This document shows, in pieces, positions 22,009 to 33,259 of a DNA stretch of 64,000 bases (the stretch's first letter is position 1; each line of letters opens with the position of its first letter). Source of the stretch: Plazaster borealis (taxonomy: Eukaryota > Echinodermata > Asteroidea > Forcipulatida > Labidiasteridae); the NCBI GenBank assembly GCA_021014325.1, contig CM037472.1:9920001-9984000 (forward strand). Direction: 5' to 3'. A model generated the notes under the pieces. It ran no database searches and had not been told where the DNA came from. It saw only the letters and a program-made list of their open reading frames with translations. Both the position numbers and the translations under genes were made by a program.

Positions 22009-22036
<28 letters not shown>

Positions 22037-22330
22037 CAAATAAAGAAACAAAATCTTTAATATACAGTAAAAATAATCTGTTCTGTTCAATCAGGGTATT
22101 CGAAAATTGTGTAATTTTTGTAAATAAAGTCTACGTTGCGTAGTTGATTTTGATAACGTAAACAATAATCCAAACATGCATGCTCATCACACACACCATG
22201 CACCATGCGTCGACGGTGTGTGTGCGTGCATACGAGGTGCAGTGCTGTGTAAGGTTTGCCGCGCACCAGTGATGTTTTTTTTTTTTTTGCGAAAACACTT
22301 TTTTCTGAGCATGCGCAGACACGTCAAGTC
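22009..22330. repeat. Poly(A) run and GC-richer insert within the retroelement region
   Basis: An A run of about 28 bases stands at 22009-22036. From 22130 to 22330 composition turns GC-rich, with alternating CA/TG words. Positions about 22296-22330 read, on the minus strand, GACGTGTCTGCGCATGCTCAG, the same promoter-like word as at 12452 and 47668 (shown in part). This block does not belong to the reverse transcriptase and is probably another insertion. Confidence 0.4.
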
Positions 22331-22904
22331 TTTCGTCAGGCGTTTGTAACTAACAAACCTATCCCTATAACTTCACTAACTTTAAACTAGAAAAGAAAAT
22401 ATTTCACACAAAACTGCTATATCGCCACCCTCAACTTTGCAAAAATATATTTGACTACATACATAACACCCGCCAGCAATTTCATAACCTTTCACATAAC
22501 AATCTCCTACACAAAAACTTCGAACAACTACATAATGTTAACCTAGAGGATATAACCGAATTCCAAACAACTTGCTTGCATTGAAGACATCATCATCATC
22601 AGAATTTCAGACAAAAATATGGGACTTGGCATCAACAATAATACATGGTACATCAATTATTATAAAAGACAAATTAATTGCAACACCCCATTTGGTAAAT
22701 TCGATACACACACAGTCACAAAACTTATTGATTCAGCTAAACAAATAAATGAGACTTGCACCTTCTCCTTCCCTCTGGCAATCTTCCCGGATCTCTAAAT
22801 CTGATTAGAAAATTTCTAGATTCTTACATACTGTACCCAACAAATCAATATGCCATCTGTGGGCTATACTTCCCAAAGTACATCATTTTTACCGCACACA
22901 GTTG

Positions 22905-23345
22905 GATCACTTTCCCCATCTTTTAAAGACCCCATTTACACTAGATCCAGAAAGGTGGATCAGACCCCGATCTGATCCTGCAATTTTAATCCACCTTTTG
23001 AGGATAGTTGAACCCTGCAATTGGTGGATCAGATCCAGCAAAGTGGATTCCAGAAACAAGTGTAAACGCAAAGGTGGATCAGTTTTGCTTGTGTTTTTGT
23101 CAGACAGCTGTGTGTTTATCTTTGTTGCTTGGTATTTGGTCCAGATACCGCAATTCCGCAATTCAATGTGGTCATTTCCGGTTTTGCTAGGAATGGATTC
23201 CTTTTTGCTTGTGTTTTTGTCAGACAGCTGTGTGTTTATCTATGTTGCTTGGTATCTGGTCCAGATCAAAACTGGGATCAGAGCAGGATCAGGCACTCGT
23301 GTAAATGCGACACCAGTCCCTTGGTTTCTATTTAGACATACTCAT
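22905..23345. mobile_element. Insertion with partial terminal repeats and an internal 64-bp direct repeat
   Basis: The left end CCCCATTTACACTAGATCC and the right end, read on the other strand, GTCGCATTTACACGAGTGCC are similar, suggesting inverted termini (C-ATTTACAC-AG). GGTGGATCAG words recur on the left side. Positions 23083-23146 and 23203-23266 are direct copies beginning TTTTGCTTGTGTTTTTGTCA. Its removal would rejoin the Penelope-like reading. The 148-codon frame over it is a product of the repeat. Confidence 0.55.
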
Positions 23346-23960
23346 TAGTCACTTTGAAGATACATTCTGAGAACTTAATTTACCCTGGACTACCATCAAC
23401 AACTCCAACAACTCATTGACAACATCAAATCTATCAACCTCAACTACTCTGACGACACATCTCTCAGTTCATTTGTTTTTGAAAGCCTCTACACTAACAC
23501 CCCACCTAATGACATTTACGACACCCTCCACAAAGCTACAACAATCTGTAAGTATCCTTAAAAACATTTCAAATCTCCTCTCACTTTATAACTTCACAAG
23601 CTCTCAAAGCTCATTCTCCATAGGCCAACATATTTTCAAACAAAACTTTGGTATTCAAATGGGTAGATACCTTTCAGCCCAAATCGCTTATCTAGTCCTC
23701 GCATACGATGAATTTTCATTTTTCAAACAATTTCTCTCAATCAAAATTCCTTTTTTTTTTTGTCTGTTATATCGACGATGGCCTTTTAATTATCCGTAAA
23801 TCAGTTCTTGTTATGTTCACAATTAACAACAAAAAATTTCACATTCTTAGATGTGCAGCTTTCTAATATGACCTCCCCACCCTCCTTCACCAATCCATTA
23901 ATTTATTAATTTTTCAAAAACGGTTCCAGAAATTTACCTACATCCATTAATCTTCTAATC

Positions 23961-24493
23961 ATTTTTCTTCATTTATTATACAGAATATTCATATATAATT
24001 AATATTAATATTAATATTCATATATAATTAAATTGTTCACTGTCAGATAAGTTAAATGTGTTTTCCCAAATTCTTCAGTAAAAAGTACATGCAACCTTTT
24101 ACATGCAACTCCAATGCAAACAGTTTCTTTTATGAAAATCCACCCTACCTATTTTTTTCCCCTAGCACGTCAAGTTTTCGGTTTACAAGTAATAAACTAC
24201 AAGGGAAGCTACCCTAGAAGTTTATGCTTTTTAGCTTTCCGTTTATCAAGTGGTAAACTACACTAGAGAAACTGACCGATAAGATTATTAGTATTTATTT
24301 AAAACCACACTACAAAGAGTTTTTAATTGTAGAGAACTTTTGGGGGGAGGGAGATGGTCTTGAAACAAATGCATGTTTTAGCATAACTTTTTCTGAGGTA
24401 AACTTTAAGCTAAATTTTTAAAATGCTTTATTCTGCATTATAAATAATAATAATAATAATAATAATTTATTCAAATGATGGACCTTTTGACCT
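23961..24493. other. AT-rich stretch with microsatellites
   Basis: (TAATAT)-like alternation near 23990-24030 and an (AAT)n microsatellite near 24446-24468. Two related words AAACTACAAGGGAAGCT and AAACTACACTAGAGAAACTG near 24190 and 24255 may be decayed SINE tails. No gene. Confidence 0.45.
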
Positions 24494-24776
24494 GGGCCCA
24501 ATTTCATAGCGCCGCTTAACGGTAAGCAAATTTTCGTGCTAACTGTAGCAGAAAAATTTGCTTGTTCATAAGCGTATTTCACAGGTTAGCAAGAAAATTA
24601 GGCGGCCATCTTGCGCGTTCACCATGGATTTGCATTGTTACGTCATTCATTTTCATACAGTAAGCACCAGAAGGTTAGCATGCCTTTTCGTGTGCTTACG
24701 GTTAGCAACGCTATGAAAAAGTAACTCGCTCAGTAAGCACAAAATCAGCGTTAAGCAGCTCTATAAAATTGGGCCC
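24494..24776. mobile_element. GGGCCC-family fold-back MITE, largest copy
   Basis: Left GGGCCCAATTTCATAGCGCC, right GCAGCTCTATAAAATTGGGCCC (in part), with paired interior words GCTTAACGGTAAGCA and the opposite 'GTGCTTACGGTTAGCA'. Length 283 bp. No coding. Confidence 0.75.
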
Positions 24777-26139
24777 TGTTCGTGTGGGGGGGGGCACTGC
24801 AATGATGTTATGTGATTCGGTCTACAGACCTTTATCATGCTGACACCATTTTTGTCAAGTTCCTTGTGTGCAATATTATTAATGCATTCTGATTTAAATA
24901 TTTACTTAAAATGGACCAGAATTTTTGCCCTTCCAGCCTCACTTTGGTTATACTGATTTGAATTTGTGTAATACAAGATGGATGCCCAAAGTATCAAACA
25001 CTCACAATGGAGGCTTTTTTTTTTCCTCTCCAGCATTGGCAACGTTAATATGTTTTTGAAGAGATAACTGTATACTTTATATGCAAACTGACTCATGTCA
25101 TACTTTCCAGATATGCCGGAAATACCTTTCAGATATACACAATAATTGAAGGAGCTGCAGGGGAATTGCATTTTGTAATAAAAGTAAGCAGACATTTTAA
25201 GTAAAATTGATTTTCTCAAGATGAAACTACAATATCCCCGCATTAATTTCTATTCCATAGAAAACTAACATCATGTTTGAGATGCCTCATTGTCTTTAAA
25301 AAATACTGATATTATTTTATTATGTACTGAACACTTTTTTTTTTTTTTGGACAAGGTTTGGCCAATTCAATGGTGAACGAAAGCCACATTTTCTCAAAAG
25401 AGAAAAAGAATTCCCAGAACATTTTATGAGAGGTTTGTTGTCTTTACTTGATTAAGTCTCACAGTTTCATTGTGACAACAATATTCCCCCAACAAATATT
25501 TAGGAAATTCCAAAAATTAATCCCGCCTGTGAGCATGGGCAAGTTTAGGAAATCCTGGCAGTAAGCATAGTTTAGTGAAAAATACAAGTTTGCAGTTCCA
25601 CAATTCATAATTTTGCAAATGCCATGACTTGACAAAAGTATTTAAATTAGTAACAATATTTTTGCGACTTGTTGAATGTGAAGGATTTGAAAATGGTTAA
25701 TTGATGTAATTGGTTGCTTCAAGAATAAAAATATAATTTTATTGAGTTCTTTGTTTGCTTGATATAGCGAGGGATGTCATCTCCACAGAGATTTACTCAT
25801 CAACCAAGTAGAGGTCTGAGACCTGCAGTGGACAAGCTTCCTAGCAGTTAAATGTACAATGAGTCAAGTAAATGAACTGCTCTCTCCTTTATAAAAGGTA
25901 AGGGAAACTCCTGAACATTAAAACAGTTGTTAGTTCATAAATCTATCCTAGTTTCCTTCATTCAAATTTGTCACCACTTTCCCTTGGTAGTTCAACGTAT
26001 TGGCAGTGGAGATGCCAGACTCTAAAAAGTAAGGGGCAAAGAAATGGTTGGGAGGAATTTGATTGTATCAAAAACAAACACTAACGGCAGGAGTGATCAT
26101 TGTAAAAACAAATGATAGCATGGATATTTTTTACCCCTC
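24777..26139. other. Unclassified stretch
   Basis: No frame with protein-like composition and splice borders. A faint similarity between 25765-25830 (GATGTCATCT...GGTCTGAGACCTGCA) and 27115-27180 (GGTGCCATCT...TTCTGAGACCTGCA) suggests an old duplicate. Confidence 0.45.
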
Positions 26140-26780
26140 ATATAGCCTCATAGGCTGAAAGGGGTACTGACATTGGCTAAGGCGTCCGGGGTTTCCGGAC
26201 TGTAACTTGAGTTAGAAGTGACATTTCAACTGGTAACTAATGTGGGGGATTTTTCTTAGAGAAAGGAAAGTTGGGATTGTTTTGGGGGTAAAAACGTCAA
26301 AGATCAAGGTCATGGTGGTGAGTTATAGCTAATGACTTCCGTACCGTAACTTGAGTTATAAGTGATATTTGGACTTGTAACTTGGGTGGGAGTTGCTCTT
26401 AGAGAAAGGAAAGTTGGGATTGTTTTGGGGGTAAAAAGGTCAAAGATCAAGGTCATGGTGGTGAGTTATAGCTAAATGACTTCCGTACCGTAACTTGAGT
26501 TATAAGTGATATTTGGACTTGTAACTTGGGTGGGGGTTGCTCTTAGAGAAAGGAAAGTTGGGATTGTTTGGGGGTGAAAAGGTCAAAGATCAAGGTCATG
26601 GTGGTGAGTTATAGCTTAATGGTTTGCGGACCGTAACTCCAGTTACAAATGCCAGAACAATTCCAGTTGACATATGGGCTCCCAACTTGGGTGGGGGGTT
26701 GCCCTTGGAGAAATAAAAGTTTGGATTGTTTCAGGGGTTAAAAGGTCAAGTTCACAATGCTCGGGTATAGAATGGTTTGG
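26140..26780. mobile_element. Second element with tandem-repeat core, inverted relative to 1-722
   Basis: It begins with the hairpin ACCCCTCATATAGCCTCATA / GGCTGAAAGGGGTA and the tail GGCGTCCGG, then four core units of about 138 bp carrying CCGTAACTTGAGTTATAAGTG, AGAGAAAGGAAAGTTGGGAT and TCAAGGTCATGGTGGTGAG. Units 2 and 3 are almost identical, while the first and last are diverged, as expected if the core expands from the middle. Confidence 0.65.
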
Positions 26781-27470
26781 TGATATTTTGGGTTTGCTAC
26801 AATGTATAAGGGCTGAGGGCTATGAACAGCATCACTGTTATTTGTTGTCTTGCAAAGTTTGTAAAATATATATAAATCCAAATCCAGTCTATTAACAACT
26901 TTCTTTTAGTGTGAATGTTGGTGGGAGCCCCTTTGCAGTTAAAATCGTCTTCTGCTTAAGGAATGACATTGTTTCACATTCCACATCTCATGTTTTCTTT
27001 GAATACTTAAAAAAACTAAAATGACAATTTCACATTCAAACTATATACCTTATGAAAATATATCTGTGTTTATCTTAATGTAAAATGTACCCCATTTGTT
27101 TGATTTTAAAGGGGTGCCATCTGTAGATGATATCTACCTGTCACAAAATGTAGATTTCTGAGACCTGCAACTGCCTATCATCAGCCGAATGTCTACCCAT
27201 CACCAATTTAGATGTGCAAGGGTTACACCAGAGGTATGTTGGTTTACATTACTTTTTGTACACTAACATCAAAAAGTGGGCTGTTTTTGCAGCACTTTAC
27301 AAACGGCACCCCTACGCCACATGCCACAACATTTTGGGGACTTCATGCTGGCACCAGCCTAACTCAGATGAGTGGTTATCCCTACAGATTGATAACAGAT
27401 TTGAAAAAATGAAAACATGTTTTTATTAACAAAACACCTTATATATTATCAATAAATACCTCTGAGAGTT
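26781..27470. other. Unclassified stretch
   Basis: No gene or repeat hallmark beyond the faint duplicate at 27115-27180 noted for the 24777-26139 stretch. Confidence 0.4.
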
Positions 27471-27477
27471 TGTGCAC

Positions 27478-27600
27478 TTTGATTGGTCGAAGACTGGTCA
27501 CGTGTGGGTGTGTTAACATGTGATATAAAGACCGGCTCTCTGAACTACAAATAAATAGCCCCTAAGGGGCTTGTGGAAGACACATCTTTTGATGACAGTT
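27478..27600 (+). promoter_or_regulatory. Compact promoter-like block (CCAAT, E-box, TATA)
   Basis: In order: TTGATTGGTCG (reversed CCAAT box, 27479-27489), TCACGTGT (E-box, about 27498-27505), GATATAAAGACC (TATA-like, about 27522-27533), then a plausible start near 27555. The palindrome CCCCTAAGGGG (about 27560-27570) follows. The spacing resembles a TATA promoter, but only an 18-codon frame follows on the plus strand and no gene is identified. Confidence 0.3.
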
Positions 27601-28139
27601 TTAAAACTTTTGTATTTCCCTGGACTACTCCTGGTCATGATGTTTTAAGTGTCCGAAGATTTAAAATAAATAAAAAATAAACGAGCACATTGTTGTGTAA
27701 AAGTTCTGTATGAACTGTGCTTGTTGTGCGGCAAATCCTCAAATCAATTTTTTTCTTTGTGCGTATCGTATTGGCAAGGGAAGATAGTGCCGCGTGCACG
27801 CGCATACCACGCGTAGTCGTGAATGCGCAGACAATACGGTAACTGGTACGCACAGGACACCAACATAATGCAAAGCATCAAGCAGAACACCAACCAAAGT
27901 ATTTCTATTTATGGTACTGTTAATTTTCAAAGTGCATAGTCTGGTTCTTGAAAACATACAAAAATAGTTAATTATGTGTAAGAGATTAGGTGCCACGCAC
28001 AAGTCTAACAGCCTAGGGAATGGCCCGTGTACACCAGTAGAACATTTCAAAAAAATAACAGCGACAGAAAAATGACAATTTTGATGATTTTTACCGGGTT
28101 TTTTTCGCTAAAGGTATTTAACAATGGTAATAGCAGTGT
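27601..28139. other. Unclassified stretch
   Basis: Minus frames at 27635-27853 and 27739-28050 are open, but composition is not convincing and no splice-bounded structure was found. Confidence 0.4.
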
Positions 28140-28280
28140 GGGAAGCTGGTCTTCACTGCATGGTAATGACCTTGGTTGGTGGCTGGTTACTGTTAATGGA
28201 CCTTGCCTTCGGCTCGGTCCATTAAACAGCAGCCAGCCACCAACCTGGTCATTACCTTGCAGTGAAGACTGGCCATTCCC
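28140..28280. repeat. Long hairpin
   Basis: The left arm (GGGAAGCTGGTCTTCACTGC through TTGGTTGGTGGCTGG and TAATGGACC) pairs with the right arm (GGTCCATTA, CCAGCCACCAACCTGG, GCAGTGAAGACTGGCCATTCCC, in part) around a 12-base loop, TTGCCTTCGGCT. Arms are about 64 bp with few mismatches. A transcript would fold into an extended stem. Confidence 0.8.
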
Positions 28281-28321
28281 TAAATATAATTCGCAATAAA
28301 TAGTAATAAATCAATAAGCTT

Positions 28322-28694
28322 TTAAAGGCACTGAACGCGTTTGGTAATTGTCAAAGACCAGTGTTCTCTCTTGGTGTATCCCAACATATGCATAAAATAA
28401 CAAGCCTGTGAAAATTTGGGCTCAATTGGTCATCGAAGTTGCAAGAAAATGATGAAAGAAAAAACACCCTTGATTGTACAAATTTGTGTGCTTTCAGACA
28501 TAAAAGGCTTCTTGCAAGAAGTTTTTTATTATTTTAGTGAGAAATTACCTCTTTTTCAAAAACTACGTTACTTCACAGGGAGTCATTTCTCACAATGTTT
28601 TATACTATCAACAGCTCTCCATTGCTCTTTACCAAGTAAGTTTTTATGCAAATACATATTTTGAGTAACTACCAAACGTGTACAGTGCCTTTAA
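28322..28694. mobile_element. Intact family A MITE (TTAA target)
   Basis: It begins TTAAAGGCACTGAACGCG and ends CGTGTACAGTGCCTTTAA, orientation reversed relative to 13143. The frame at 28416-28664 repeats peptides seen in other copies of the same MITE and is not a gene. Confidence 0.85.
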
Positions 28695-28699
28695 GTACA

Positions 28700-30640
28700 A
28701 ACATTTGAAACATTTAAATATTTTAAAAATAAAGTCAACATTGATGGATCATAAGATTCCATTGACAATGGCAAGTTGATACCACCATGGCGAGGGCCAG
28801 TTCATTTCACGTTTCCCTTTTTTCATGTACTCTATACATTTGTTTCATTTAATTAACCTTTCACAGCATGAGAAAAATGATGTCCTACAACCAAGTGTGT
28901 AGCAAATAACTTTCACTACAATCTTGGAGGCTTCAGAGTTTGAGGAGAGCAACTCATAATGGATACATCATGGTCTTCAAGGCATTCTATATATCAAGGA
29001 ATCATGGATGAACAACCAACCAACTTGTTGATTTCATTTGTAATATTGTAGACATGTTAATTGATAATGTCAAGTACATCCCTTATGCAATCTTACATCT
29101 ACATAAATGTTCATGTGAAAAGTAAGTGCACCTTTTACAAGCAAGCACACAATGTGCGTATTTTGAACTTGTGAAGTCTAAGATCTGGGTACTATGGTTT
29201 GACTATGAAGTAAAAGCACTGATGGCGCGATGGTTCGATTAGTGGCTGTACAATGGTTCAATGATTACTGGTGGGATGGTTCAAGTAATGGTGGTGCGAT
29301 GGCATTGCTTTAGACTAGGCCTACCCTTACCAGGTTAACAACATTTATATCAGAATTAAACTGCTTGTAAGGTGCACTCATTTTAATCCCAAACTTAATT
29401 CAAAAGGAACGTAAAGTAAAATATCAAGTACTCGTATTTCTTCGCATTTATTGTTCTTGAATTATAAATACATAATGGACAAAAATCATAAAAGCAATGG
29501 AATATTATTTTTAACTCAAACGCATTTTGTAAAAAAGATGTCCTTCACAAATAAGCAGTTGTGAGTGGCTCTAGCAAAACCTTGAACTTCGATTCAATTT
29601 GGAAACAAACTGAGATTGTGGTATTTTTCTTGAAAATTAACATTATTCACAATGATTCTTTTTCATGCGAGAAAATGCTTGAAAAAATGTGGTAACTTAC
29701 AAATCTCAAATTGGTCCCAGGGGTCAATTTTTGACCTTTTCTTGACTGTTACACATTTACGGTAAATGCCAAGAAGTTTTGGGTTTTGCTAGATAGGCCT
29801 AGCAGGTCTTATTTTAATTAACCGCAAAATCAAAACCATGAATGTGCACAGAATGTCTGAAAACAGACATTTTTGCTATAGTAGTTCGACATGAAAACCA
29901 AATTTAATGAAAAGTTTAAAGGTTGAGTTGAATGAATTGACTTTCCCAAAAAGCACTAATTTATTTCCTGTAAAATACCTTCATTAAACAAAGCATACTT
30001 TTGGAAACTTTACCTCAGAATCAATAGTCCTGAAAAATATTTCGGTTTAAAATATTAGCCTGGCCGAAACAAATGTTCCACAAACGGGAAAAAAGCATTA
30101 AATGCACAAAATATGCAACAAAGCATTTAAAGTGATTTTGGGGTTTAAAAAAACGTGCCCAAACTAGTGATGAGGTTTAAAAAACTTAAGGGTGTAAATT
30201 AGTTATTGATAAATAAGATAATTGAAATTAGACTTACAAAAGAACTTTTGATATGCTGATAACTATAAAATTGTATTGTTTATATTATATTATTTGGAGT
30301 TTGTCAAATAAAATGATTCTAGAAATGTAGCAAGAAATCTCTTTTATTCCCTTATTTTATGTGTTAAGTAATTTGTTATTGTCATCAGGATTATTAGCGA
30401 GACATAGAGCATAAATAAATTAGAAGAAAATTTCACTTGACCAAAGTTTGAACATAATATTTTACACTATTAACAAAACGCACCAAAATTTATGTAACAA
30501 AATTCAACTTTGCGCATATAAAATAGACTGGTGCCATTTGGTAAACCACTGACATGTAATCCGATGATGTTTGAGTAGACGGGGAATTCAACATGGCCGC
30601 ATTAAAACATCTCTATATCTTCTCAATCCTTTCCAGAAAA
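28700..30640. other. Unclassified AT-rich stretch
   Basis: Nothing supportable. A loose cluster of GCGATGGTTC/GGGATGGTTC words lies at 29225-29300. Otherwise there is no tandem repeat, inverted repeat or coding frame I would defend. Confidence 0.45.
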
Positions 30641-31695
30641 GTGCTTTAAATTTAATAATAATAAAATGTACTTTTTAAGCACCTCACGCGTAGCTTCAAA
30701 GCACTTTACAAACAAATAACGAAGCAAAATAGCCAAAGAACACTTGGAAAAAAAACAAATAAATAAATACATAAATATATAAATACTTTAATAAAATTAG
30801 ATAAAGAAGTAAAATGTTCTTTTAAGAAAACACAAACAATAGGGCCCTTTAATCTCTTCAGCATAAAAAGTATGATCCCTTTATATAAATTTGAAAAAAC
30901 CAGAACCACTTTAATCCAAAAAGTATCACACCTTTAATCGATCTAAACAACTCCAATATCTTCAATACAAAAACCACACCTAGAAATGTATTTATTTTAT
31001 TTCTTTATTACTGTAAAAGTTTTTAAAAATCCACCCAACAGTAAAATACCCAAGAGCCTATACCCACATAACAAGACTTTATATTTTTTATCCACCATCC
31101 CCCTCCCACTGGATTACTGTCAGCACCCAAAACATAAAAAGTATGATCCCTTTTATATAAATTTGAAAAAAATGGAACTCCTTTAATCCAAAAAGTATCG
31201 CACCTTTAAAACAAACACCCCAGTCATACCTTCAATACTCAAACCACACCTAGAAATGTATTTATTTAATTATTGTTTAAAATAAATTCCACCCAACAGT
31301 ACATGAACGCCTTTAAATAAATGCTTTAATAAAATATTTGCACTGTCACTTTAAATCAGATCCCTTTAAATGCAACCCCTCCAAAACAATAACGGTAACT
31401 TGCCTTTGAATTAAAACTTCCTTGTGAAATATACCACGCCTTTAAGACAAAAAAGACCCTACCTTCAAATTAATCTAAAAATAATACCACCTTAATATAA
31501 AAAGTTCCAACCCAACTTAATTTACCAAAAATGTTTACAAAACATTTAATAAAAAATAACCACCCTTTAAATGTCTTTGGCTTGGCAGGTTCATCCCTTA
31601 ATTACAAAATATAATACATGAACGCCTATAAATATGTGCCTTAATAAAATATTTGTACTGTCACTTTAAATCAAATCCATCCTACACGAACCTTT
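30640..31695. repeat. Interleaved diverged direct repeats
   Basis: AAAAAGTATGATCCCTTTA and its continuation to CCACACCTAGAAATGTATTT occur at about 30865-30995 and 31135-31265 (offset about 270). ACATGAACGCCT and the following TTAATAAAATATTTG, CTGTCACTTTAAATCA occur at about 31302 and 31616 (offset about 314). CCACCCAACAGTA is also repeated. The region seems to have grown by nested duplication. No coding. Confidence 0.6.
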
Positions 31696-31699
31696 ACAA

Positions 31700-32960
31700 A
31701 CCTAATCCAACTACAGTCTACTCAGCATTCACCCTCCCAACCTCGACCGGTCCTACCCTGATTTCCAACCCTACCCCCCCCCACCCACCACCATGATGAC
31801 AACACCATCTCCACCACCCTAAATTATAGCCTGCAGCCCAACCGTCTCAATCCAGCAACCCCTAGCCCCATCTCATCATACTTACCAGGCCATTCCCCAA
31901 CCCTGACACCAACCCAACAGTCAGCCAACTGGCCCAGCAAACTCCCCGCCCATAGCCCAGTCCCCTACGCAGCTTTATCATGCCCATGTCCAGCCATCAC
32001 CCACAGCAAACTACCAAGCCATTTCCCTATCATCACCCCAAGCCCCACTCCAACCAGTCCAGCCCATCACTCCTACCATCACCCCAAGCCAACATCCCAA
32101 CCAGTCCAGCCCATTACTCCTACCATCACCCCAAGCCCACATCCCAACCAGTCCAGCCCATCAATCCTGCCATCACCCCAAGCCAACATCCCAACCAGTC
32201 CAGCCCATCACTCCTACCATCACCCCAAGCCCACATCCCAACCAGTCCAGCCCATCACTCCTACCATCACCCCAAGCCAACATCCCAACCAGTCCAGCCC
32301 ATCAATCCTACCATCACCCCAAGCCCACATCCCAACCAGTCCAGCCCATCAATCCTACCATTACCCCAAGCCCATACCCCAAACAGTTCAGCAAATCACT
32401 GCTACCATCACCCCAAGCCCACATCACAACCAGTCCAGCCCATCAATCCTACCATCACCCCCAAGCCCTCATCCCGACCAGTCCAGCAAATCACTCCTAC
32501 CCTCACCCCAAACAGCCCGGCCCATCAATCCTACCATCACCCCAAGCCCTCATCCCAACCAGTCCAGCCCATCAAACCTACCATCATCCCAAGCCCACAT
32601 CCCAACCAGTCCAGCCCATCAATCCTGCCATCATCCCAACCAGCCCAGCCCATCAATCCTACCATCACCCCAAGCCCTCATCCCAACCAGTACAGCCCAT
32701 CAATCCTACCATCACCCCAAGCCCCCATCCCAACCAGTACAGCCCATCACCCCTAGCCATCAGCTCAACCAGCCCAGCCCACTGGCCGACTGACTACCCA
32801 GCCATCGCCAGCCCATCACCCCAACCAGCCCAGCCCACTAGCTGACTGACTGCCCAGCAGCCTCCCTGGCCCCTCAGCACTTAGAAATTTTACTACCCAA
32901 GCCAAGCTCCAAGGCCCTTGGTCAGCCCTCAGATCTGCCAAAAATCCAAGGGTATAGCCA
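31700..32960 (+). repeat. C-rich, almost G-free minisatellite with 47-bp unit
   Basis: About 15 units of 47 bp between 32020 and 32760, built from CCATCACCCCAAGCCCACAT and CCAACCAGTCCAGCCCATCA, with irregular flanks of the same composition. Because 47 is not a multiple of three, the 258-codon plus frame (31980-32756) passes through all three frames in turn (peptides such as YHHPKPTSQPVQPI, TITPSPHPNQSSPS and SPQAHIPTSPAH). The openness comes from the C-rich composition, not from selection. The extreme strand asymmetry is the notable property. Confidence 0.75.
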
Positions 32961-33037
32961 GGGAAAATATTTTCTGAAATATTTTCTAAGTCAGGCCATT
33001 CTAATATTCATCAGGTCAAAAAACGTTAAATTTTTAA

Positions 33038-33110
33038 GAAAGCTCAGTAGCAGAGCGGTAAGAGATAGAGGCTACAGAGCTAAAGGTACCAGGTTCAAGC
33101 CCTACCCATT
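33038..33110 (+). mobile_element. tRNA-like head (A and B boxes), probably a SINE remnant
   Basis: AGCTCAGTAGCAGAGCGG resembles an A box region and CCAGGTTCAAGCCCTACC a B box. Spacing leaves a long variable-arm-like stretch. The acceptor stem does not close. A second tRNA-like head faces it at 33156-33240. Confidence 0.4.
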
Positions 33111-33155
33111 TTTACAAGAATTTAAAAAAAAGTTCTTTTTTACTGGTAAAAAAGG

Positions 33156-33240
33156 GCCTCACCAGGATTTGAACCCCCGAGCTCACAGCTCCAGGATTCC
33201 GGGAGCTGTGAGCTAGCCCGCTGGGCCACATGGCCGCTTG
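33156..33240 (-). mobile_element. tRNA-like head with long hairpin, minus strand
   Basis: On the minus strand GGCCATGTGGCCCAGCGGGC (A box) and GGGGGTTCAAATCCTGGTGA (B box) flank a perfect inner stem, AGCTCACAGCTCC against GGAGCTGTGAGCT, in place of the anticodon arm. It resembles a class II tRNA head (Leu or Ser type) with an expanded stem. No functional tRNA is claimed. Confidence 0.45.
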
Positions 33241-33259
33241 AAAAAAATCGCTCGGACGT

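Larger units (their letters stand above)
21230..23960 (+). pseudogene. Penelope-like reverse transcriptase element, broken by two insertions
   Basis: Collinear plus-strand pieces: SLHIPKRIQNIINKGQSFIP near 21290-21360 (the N-terminal 'L.KG..F.P' motif), ISDKNMGLGINNNTWY near 22600-22660 (K-N-x-G-x-x-I motif), GLYFPKV-like YF-PK near 22860-22880, FESLYTNTPPNDI near 23480-23520, FKQNFGIQMGRYLSAQIAY near 23635-23690 (Q-x-x-G-x-x-M-G motif), YIDDGLLIIR near 23768-23797 (catalytic Y-x-D-D) and NFTFLDVQLS near 23836-23865. The order is that of Penelope-like reverse transcriptases. A family A MITE (21573-21925) and a second insertion (22905-23345) interrupt it, and there are stops and shifts. No GIY-YIG part was recognised. 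Confidence 0.7.

Noticed and set aside
22902..23348. 148-codon plus frame
   Set aside because: Lies in an insertion with a 64-bp direct repeat that repeats the peptide; no family match.
31980..32756. 258-codon proline-rich frame
   Set aside because: It lies wholly in a 47-bp minisatellite whose period is not a multiple of three, so the protein repeat changes frame each unit. No sign of codon-level constraint.
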